Assembly (NCBI RefSeq): GCF_035304305.1
Contig: NZ_DATGQG010000156.1
Coordinates: 11,725-75,724 of the forward strand
DNA from: Ferrovibrio sp035304305
GTDB lineage: Bacteria > Pseudomonadota > Alphaproteobacteria > Ferrovibrionales > Ferrovibrionaceae
Direction of reading: 5' to 3'
DNA: 64,000 bases
Shown: positions 59,166-64,000 of the stretch, piece after piece
How the letters are laid out: every line of letters starts with the position of its first letter
How positions within the stretch are numbered: the stretch's first letter is position 1
Position numbers and translations under genes: made by a program
Notes under the pieces: generated by a model
Seen by the model: the letters and a program-made list of their open reading frames with translations, nothing else
Told to the model about the DNA's origin: nothing
Databases searched by the model: none

Positions 59166-60989
59166 TCAGGCGGCGGCTTCGGCCGCCCGCTGCGCCTTCT
59201 TGCGGTCGTTCGGATCGAGCAGCTTCTTGCGCAGGCGGATGCTCTTCGGCGTCACCTCGACCAGCTCGTCGTCGCCGATATAGGCGATCGCCTGTTCCAG
59301 CGTCATCTTGCGGGGCGGGGTGAGGCGGATCGCCTCGTCCTTGCCGGCGGCGCGGATGTTGGTCAGCTGCTTGGCCTTCATCGGGTTGACGTCGAGGTCG
59401 TTGTCGCGGCTGTGCTCGCCGATGATCATGCCCTCATAGACCGGCGTGCCGGGATCGACGAACAGGATGCCGCGTTCCTCGATCATGTTGAGCGCGTAGG
59501 CCACGGTCTCGCCGGTGCCGTTGGCGATCAGCACGCCGTTGCGGCGGCCGGGGATCGGGCCGCGATGCGGGCCATAGGAGTGGAACAGCTTGTTCATGAT
59601 GCCGGTACCGCGGGTATCGGTGAGGAACTCGCCATGATAGCCGATCAGGCCGCGCGAGGGCGCCAGGAAGGTGATGCGGGTCTTGCCGCCGCCCGACGGG
59701 CGCATGTCGCGCAGCTCGGCCTTGCGCAGCGACATCTTTTCGACCACCACGCCGGTATAGGCGTCGTCGACATCGACATGCACTTCCTCGATCGGCTCGA
59801 GCAGGTTGCCGTTCTCGTCCTTCTGGAACAGCACGCGCGGACGCGAGATCGAGAGTTCGAAGCCCTCGCGGCGCATGGTCTCGACCAGCACGCCGAGCTG
59901 CAGTTCGCCGCGGCCGGCCACCTGGAAGGCGTCTTTCTCCTCGGTCTCCTGCACGCGGATCGCGACGTTGCCCTCGGCCTCGCGCAGCAGGCGCTCGCGG
60001 ATCACGCGGCTCTGCACCTTGCTGCCTTCCTTGCCGGCAAAGGGCGAGTTGTTGACCGAGAAGGTCATGGCCAGCGTCGGCGGGTCGATCGGATTGGCCG
60101 GCACCGGATCGCTGACCGAGAGGTCGCAGATCGTGTCGGCCACGGTGGTGACGGTGAGGCCCGCGATGGCGACGATGTCGCCGGCCTCGGCTTCCTCGAT
60201 CGGCGTGCGCTCGATGCCGCGGAAGGCCAGCAGCTTGGTGACGCGGCCCTGCTCGATCTCGGTGCCGTCGCGGCGCAGGGCGTGGATCGGCGAATTCACC
60301 TTCAGCACGCCGGAATGCACGCGGCCGGTCAGGATGCGGCCGAGATAGGGATCGGCTTCCAGCGTGGTGACCAGCATGCGGAAGGGCGCGTCGCGCTCGG
60401 CCTTCGGCGCCGGCACATGATTGACGATAAGGTCGAACAGCGGCGCGAGATCCTTGCGCTCGCCATCCAGCGTCGGCGTCGCCCAGCCCGAGCGGCCCGA
60501 TGCGAACATGACCGGGAAGTCGAGCTGCTCATCGGTGGCGTCGAGGTTGGCGAAGAGGTCGAAGACTTCCTCATGCACTTCGTCCGGCCGCGCATCCTGG
60601 CGGTCGATCTTGTTGATCACCACGATCGGGCGCATGCCCAAGCCCAGCGCCTTGCCGAGCACGAACTTGGTCTGCGGCAGCGGACCTTCGGCGGCGTCCA
60701 CCAGCAGCACCACGCCGTCCACCATGGAGAGGATGCGTTCCACCTCGCCGCCGAAATCGGCGTGTCCGGGGGTATCGACGATGTTGACCCGGGTACCATG
60801 CCACTCGACCGAGGTGCATTTTGCCAGGATGGTGATGCCGCGCTCGCGCTCGAGGTCGTTGGAGTCCATCACGCGTTCCGCAACCTGCTGGTTCTCGCGG
60901 AAGGCGCCGGACTGGCGGAGCAGGGCGTCGACCAGGGTGGTCTTGCCATGGTCGACGTGAGCGATGATGGCGATGTTGCGGATCTGCAT
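59166..60989 (-). CDS. typA: Ribosome-binding GTPase TypA/BipA
   Basis: 607 residues from the ATG at 60989; the frame extends 54 bases upstream without family similarity. P-loop AHVDHGKTTLVDALLRQSG, switch I with ERERGITILAKCTSVEW, DTPGHADFGGEVERIL, NKIDRQDARPDEVHEEVFD, and the BipA C-terminal domain (MSLRKAELRDMRPSGGGKTR, SRGLIGYHGEFLTDTRGTGIMN). It helps ribosome assembly and stress adaptation. Length is normal. The last 10 residues are Lys/Ala-rich. Confidence 0.96.
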   Translation of the reverse strand: MQIRNIAIIAHVDHGKTTLVDALLRQSGAFRENQQVAERVMDSNDLERERGITILAKCTSVEWHGTRVNIVDTPGHADFGGEVERILSMVDGVVLLVDAAEGPLPQTKFVLGKALGLGMRPIVVINKIDRQDARPDEVHEEVFDLFANLDATDEQLDFPVMFASGRSGWATPTLDGERKDLAPLFDLIVNHVPAPKAERDAPFRMLVTTLEADPYLGRILTGRVHSGVLKVNSPIHALRRDGTEIEQGRVTKLLAFRGIERTPIEEAEAGDIVAIAGLTVTTVADTICDLSVSDPVPANPIDPPTLAMTFSVNNSPFAGKEGSKVQSRVIRERLLREAEGNVAIRVQETEEKDAFQVAGRGELQLGVLVETMRREGFELSISRPRVLFQKDENGNLLEPIEEVHVDVDDAYTGVVVEKMSLRKAELRDMRPSGGGKTRITFLAPSRGLIGYHGEFLTDTRGTGIMNKLFHSYGPHRGPIPGRRNGVLIANGTGETVAYALNMIEERGILFVDPGTPVYEGMIIGEHSRDNDLDVNPMKAKQLTNIRAAGKDEAIRLTPPRKMTLEQAIAYIGDDELVEVTPKSIRLRKKLLDPNDRKKAQRAAEAAA

Positions 60990-61140
60990 GGCGGTACACA
61001 CGAAGGGCCCGGTCGTCTTCTGGGGACAGGCGGCCAGGCGCAATTCCTTAAGGGTTTGCTTGGGTGGGCGGTATATACGGCGGGTTGAGGGTCGTTACAA
61101 GAAAAGATTGCTGCGCCGCAATGAAGTTTTTGGATACCCC

Positions 61141-61713
61141 TCAGGGGCCGGAAATGACCCGGATTTCCGGGGCGACGCTCTGCCAGTCGCCCGTCCAGGC
61201 GCCGATATCCTCCCGCCGCTGCCAGAACTGGCAGACGAACAGCATCGCCGTTCTGCCCTCCGGCCCCCCGAGCAGCGGCATCAGCAGCCGGTAGGTGAGG
61301 CCGTTCACGAAGTTGCCTTCGTCGTGATAGAGGCTCGCGGAATAGACCGGCAGGCCATGCTCCAGCGTCGTCCGGTTGAGCAGCCGGACATAGTCGTAAT
61401 AGGTGGCGGGCAGGGCTTCGTCGACATGGCGGCCGGTCAGCTCGCGGCCGGCATGGGCGACCACGCCGGTGCCGACGAGGCGGAAGCGGTATCGCTCGTC
61501 CGGCGGCGTGCCGATCCGCTCGATCAGGAGGATATTCGGCAGCAGGGCGGGGAAGTCGAGCGGATCGATGGCCGAGCGCGGCGGAATGCCGTACACGCGC
61601 CGACGCGCAAACCAGTATTCCGCGAGAGTCCGCAGTCTCGCATCGGGGATCGACGCGACCCCGTCCCGGCCGATATCGAGACTGATCCGCGGCGCGCTGG
61701 CAAATCGCTTCAT
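61141..61713 (-). CDS. PAS-domain protein of unknown function
   Basis: 190 residues. Residues 28-160 resemble the PAS-like domain of small alphaproteobacterial proteins: LRTLAEYWFARRRVYGIPPRSAIDP, LLPNILLIERI, RYRFRLVGTGVVAHAGRELTGRHVDE, and a late RLLMPLLG with MLFVCQFWQRRE. No output domain follows, so it may be a stand-alone sensor or a binding protein. It is isolated, 151 bp upstream of typA, on the same strand. Confidence 0.8.
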   Translation of the reverse strand: MKRFASAPRISLDIGRDGVASIPDARLRTLAEYWFARRRVYGIPPRSAIDPLDFPALLPNILLIERIGTPPDERYRFRLVGTGVVAHAGRELTGRHVDEALPATYYDYVRLLNRTTLEHGLPVYSASLYHDEGNFVNGLTYRLLMPLLGGPEGRTAMLFVCQFWQRREDIGAWTGDWQSVAPEIRVISGP

Positions 61714-61813
61714 GCGTCATTCAACGCATGTCAGTCGCTTCGGGGCAATGCATTGCGCGGCCGGATAGCCGATTTTGCCTGTAATTCAGCCAGTTGCTGT
61801 AACCCCGCCGGAC

Positions 61814-62092
61814 CTAGCGGTCGACATGGCCAAGATCGCGGGCCGGGTCGATGCGGTCGCGCACCAGCTGCTTCAGCGTCTTCACGTCCGGAAAACCGCC
61901 ATCGCGCTTGCGGTCCCACACCAGTTCCCTGTCGCAGTGGATCAGGAAGATGCCGCCGGTGCCGGGCCGGAGCGCCACTTCCTCCAGATCCTCCGTGAAG
62001 GTGGAGAGCAGTTCCTGCGCCATCCAGGCGGCGCGCAGCAGCCACTGGCACTGGGTGCAGTAGGTGATGGTGATGCGGGGTCTGGCGCTCAT
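61814..62092 (-). CDS. SelT/SelW/SelH-family (Rdx) protein, Cys form
   Basis: 92 residues with the thioredoxin-like redox motif CTQC (Cys12, Cys15) at the end of the first strand; the selenocysteine of the animal proteins is Cys here. LLSTFTEDLEEVALRPGTGGIFLI and WDRKRDGGFPDVKTLKQLVRD match the SelW family. No SECIS-like context is needed, and no UGA is in frame. Role unknown, probably thiol redox. Divergent from the TetR gene. Confidence 0.9.
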   Translation of the reverse strand: MSARPRITITYCTQCQWLLRAAWMAQELLSTFTEDLEEVALRPGTGGIFLIHCDRELVWDRKRDGGFPDVKTLKQLVRDRIDPARDLGHVDR

Positions 62093-62150
62093 GGTTCGAC
62101 TCCGGGGAGGAGGGAGAACACAGGGTAGCAGGCCGACCGCCGCGAAGAAA

Positions 62151-62166
62151 TATGATGACGATCATA
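62151..62166. promoter_or_regulatory. Palindromic operator upstream of the TetR-MATE pair
   Basis: TATGAT (62151-62156), a 4-base spacer GACG, ATCATA (62161-62166), in an AT-rich patch 24 bp before the TetR start. Size and position fit an operator for the encoded repressor. Confidence 0.6.
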
Positions 62167-62189
62167 ATATTTCATGCTCTGATGCGGCC

Positions 62190-62810
62190 ATGAGCACAGC
62201 CGCAGCCAGAGCCCCGGCCCGCCAGCCGCGCAGCGAGGTCACCCGCCGCGCCATCCTCGATGCCGCCGCCCGCGCCATCCGCGTGCATGGCCCCACCGGC
62301 GTCAGCGTGGTCGAGGTGATGCGCGAGGCCGGGCTGACCCATGGCGGCTTCTACGCCCATTTCGAATCCAAGGACGCGCTGGTGGCGGCGGCGATCCGGC
62401 ACATGTTCGCCGGCGGGCGTGACCGCTTCATCGACCGTATCGGCGACAGGACCGGTCCCGAGGCGCTGAAGACCTGGATCCAGTCCTATGTCTCGCGCGC
62501 CCATCGCGACAATCCGGGCGGCGGCTGCGCGCTGGCCACCCTGGTCTCCGACATGCCGCGGCTGGATGGCGCGGCGCGCGAGGCCTTCGACGAGGGGCTG
62601 CGCGCCATCGCCCTGCGTTTAGCCGGGCATCTGCCGGCCGGCGCGGGCCATCCCGAGCAGCTTGCGCTCTCGATCCTGTCGGAAATGGCCGGCGCGGTGG
62701 CGCTGTCGCGCGCCGTCGGCGACCGCGCCCTGTCCGACCGCATCCTGAAACAGTCGCGCGACGCGCTCTGCGCCCGCATCGACGCCATCGCCGTGCAGGC
62801 GGCGTCGTGA
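62190..62810 (+). CDS. TetR/AcrR-family repressor of the MATE gene
   Basis: 206 residues from the ATG at 62190. The N-terminal helix-turn-helix is SEVTRRAILDAAARAIRVHG, GVSVVEVMREAGLTHGGFYAHF and ESKDALVAAAI. The C-terminal part has GGGCALATLVSDMPR and the TetR_C33-like pattern found in regulators of efflux or xenobiotic reductases. Its stop overlaps the MATE start by GTGA, so both form one operon that it probably represses through the palindrome upstream. Confidence 0.92.
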   Translation: MSTAAARAPARQPRSEVTRRAILDAAARAIRVHGPTGVSVVEVMREAGLTHGGFYAHFESKDALVAAAIRHMFAGGRDRFIDRIGDRTGPEALKTWIQSYVSRAHRDNPGGGCALATLVSDMPRLDGAAREAFDEGLRAIALRLAGHLPAGAGHPEQLALSILSEMAGAVALSRAVGDRALSDRILKQSRDALCARIDAIAVQAAS

Positions 62811-64000
62811 GCGAGCAGTCGGCGCTGATCAAATCTGCTGCGGCGCCCCGTGCCGCACCACGATCTGCCATTGGGCGCGAGCAGATGCTGACGGCGCCGA
62901 TCCTGCCGCTGCTGCTGCGGCTCACCGCGCCGACCACGGTTGCCATGCTGGCGACGGCATTGGCGGCGATCGCCGAAACGGCCTATGTGGGCCTGCTCGG
63001 CGTCGAGCCGCTGGCCGCCATGGCGCTGGCCTTTCCCATGGTGATGCTGATGCAGATGATGTCGGCCGGCGCCATGGGCGGCGGCGTCTCCTCGGCGATC
63101 AGCCGCGCGCTCGGCGCCGACGATGCCGGCCGTGCCCATGCGCTGGCGCTGCATGCCATCGCCATCGCGCTGGGCCTCAGTCTGGTCTTCACTGTCTTCT
63201 TCCTGCTGCTCGGCCCGGCGATCTACCGGCTGCTCGGCGGCCGTGCCGGCGCGCTCGACCAGGCGGTGCTGTATTCCAATACCGTGTTCGGCGGTGCCGC
63301 GGCGATCTGGCTGTTCAACACGCTGGCCTCGGTGCTGCGAGGCACTGGCAACATGATGGTGCCCTCGGTCACCGGCATCAGTGTGGCGGCTTTGCAGATC
63401 GTCATCGGCGGGGTGCTCGCGCTCGGCTTCGGCCCGCTGCCGCGCTTCGGCATCATCGGCGTCGCGCTGGGGCAGGTGGTCGCCTTCGGTCTGGGCGCGG
63501 CGCATCTGTGGTGGTTCCTGCAATCGGGCAGGGCGCGGCTCAGGCTGCGGCTGCTCTCGTTCCGCAGCCGGCGCGACATGTTCCTCGACATCCTCAAGGT
63601 CGGCGCGATCGCCTGCCTGTCGCCGCTGCAATCGGTGCTGACCGTGCTGATCTTCACCGGCCTCGTCGCCCGCTTCGGCACCACGGCGCTGGCCGGCTAC
63701 GGCATCGGCGCGCGGCTGGAATTCCTGCTGGTGCCGGTCGCCTTCTCGATTGGCGTCGCCAGCGTGCCGATGGTGGGCATGGCCATCGGCGCGGGGCTGG
63801 TGGCGCGGGCGCGGAAGGTAGCCTGGACGGCGGGCGCCGCCGCCGCCGTGGCGCTGGGTAGCATCGGGCTGGTCGTGGTCGTGGCGCCGGATCTGTGGAC
63901 CACCCTGTTCACCCGCGAGGAAGCCGTGGTGCAAGCCGCGCGAGCCTATCTCACCGCCGCCGGGCCGGGCTTCGCCTTTTTCGGTCTCGGCCTCTGTCTC
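62807..64000 (+). CDS. MATE-family efflux transporter, 3' end cut by the window
   Basis: From the GTG at 62807 the frame is open to the end of the window (398 codons seen). The first 30 residues are polar; then come membrane segments with LLLRLTAPTTVAMLATALA, AETAYVGLLGVEPLAAMALAF, and MSAGAMGGGVSSAISRALGA, the MATE fingerprint around segments 1-3. A second half starts near 260 with VGAIACLSPLQSVLTVLIF and GTTALAGYGIGARLEFLLVP. It exports organic cations or drugs with Na+ or H+. About 50 or more residues are missing. Confidence 0.92.
   Translation, partial: MSEQSALIKSAAAPRAAPRSAIGREQMLTAPILPLLLRLTAPTTVAMLATALAAIAETAYVGLLGVEPLAAMALAFPMVMLMQMMSAGAMGGGVSSAISRALGADDAGRAHALALHAIAIALGLSLVFTVFFLLLGPAIYRLLGGRAGALDQAVLYSNTVFGGAAAIWLFNTLASVLRGTGNMMVPSVTGISVAALQIVIGGVLALGFGPLPRFGIIGVALGQVVAFGLGAAHLWWFLQSGRARLRLRLLSFRSRRDMFLDILKVGAIACLSPLQSVLTVLIFTGLVARFGTTALAGYGIGARLEFLLVPVAFSIGVASVPMVGMAIGAGLVARARKVAWTAGAAAAVALGSIGLVVVVAPDLWTTLFTREEAVVQAARAYLTAAGPGFAFFGLGLCL

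Noticed and set aside
1..64000. tRNA, rRNA, CRISPR, insertion sequences, prophage
   Set aside because: Intergenic gaps were read on both strands; no cloverleaf, repeat-spacer array, transposase or phage gene was seen.

Overview
The window is GC-rich bacterial chromosomal DNA that reads as a free-living alphaproteobacterium, most likely of the Rhodospirillales type. The evidence is the B12-dependent ribonucleotide reductase, the NDUFA12 complex I subunit, the block NDUFA12-mlaD-DUF2155-aat-accC-accB-aroQ, the thiS-thiG fusion, a eukaryote-like ornithine decarboxylase and alphaproteobacterial cobalamin genes (cobP/cobQ/cobD/cobC). I see no rRNA, tRNA, CRISPR array, insertion sequence or prophage. 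Coding density is high and nearly every gene is recognisable.

Layout. 1-9.5 kb: tail of a DUF533 gene, nrdJ with a pair of NrdR-box-like sites upstream, small envelope and complex I genes, aat, accC, accB and aroQ. 9.5-11.3 kb: an intergenic gap with two perfect copies of the ParB centromere site parS, followed by a protein I do not recognise. 11.3-18.4 kb: tyrosine/homogentisate catabolism (hpd, hmgA, a fumarylacetoacetase-like hydrolase, maiA) with a divergent MarR regulator; a DedA gene and a thiS-thiG fusion are interposed. 18.4-30.8 kb: a TAXI binding protein coupled to a histidine kinase, gph, then a tight run glmU-glmS-phosphatase-gor-cobP-cobQ facing cobD, with cobC divergent. 30.8-34.6 kb: a putrescine-type ABC transporter. 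34.7-38.2 kb: a hydroxyacid dehydrogenase, an SLT-domain protein, an unknown membrane protein and a lone receiver.

38.4-48.6 kb is the most accessory-like part. A rhodanese/CoA-transferase/M20 hydrolase/SDR operon ends at a hairpin. A TetR gene with a textbook promoter-operator then leads an operon of thioesterase, biotin-type carboxyltransferase, a divergent GTP cyclohydrolase II homologue, a DUF1688 protein and uracil phosphoribosyltransferase. The last three are the set of the URC uracil-catabolism pathway. 48.6-50.2 kb: ornithine decarboxylase with a structured 5' leader (candidate speF motif) and a strong terminator. 50.4-64 kb: a PAS histidine kinase, a quinone reductase/MFS pair, mtnA next to an aldolase-dehydrogenase fusion (probable methylthioribose salvage branch), a small biotinyl protein, a SPOR lipoprotein, a methyltransferase, typA, a PAS protein, a SelW-like protein, and a TetR-MATE efflux pair cut by the window end.

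Themes that tie genes together: polyamines (potFGHI-type transporter plus ornithine decarboxylase), cobalamin (nrdJ needs it, the cob genes make or salvage it), and biotin-dependent carboxylation (accBC, the carboxyltransferase and the 73-residue carrier). The parS pair suggests that the region lies in the origin domain of its replicon.
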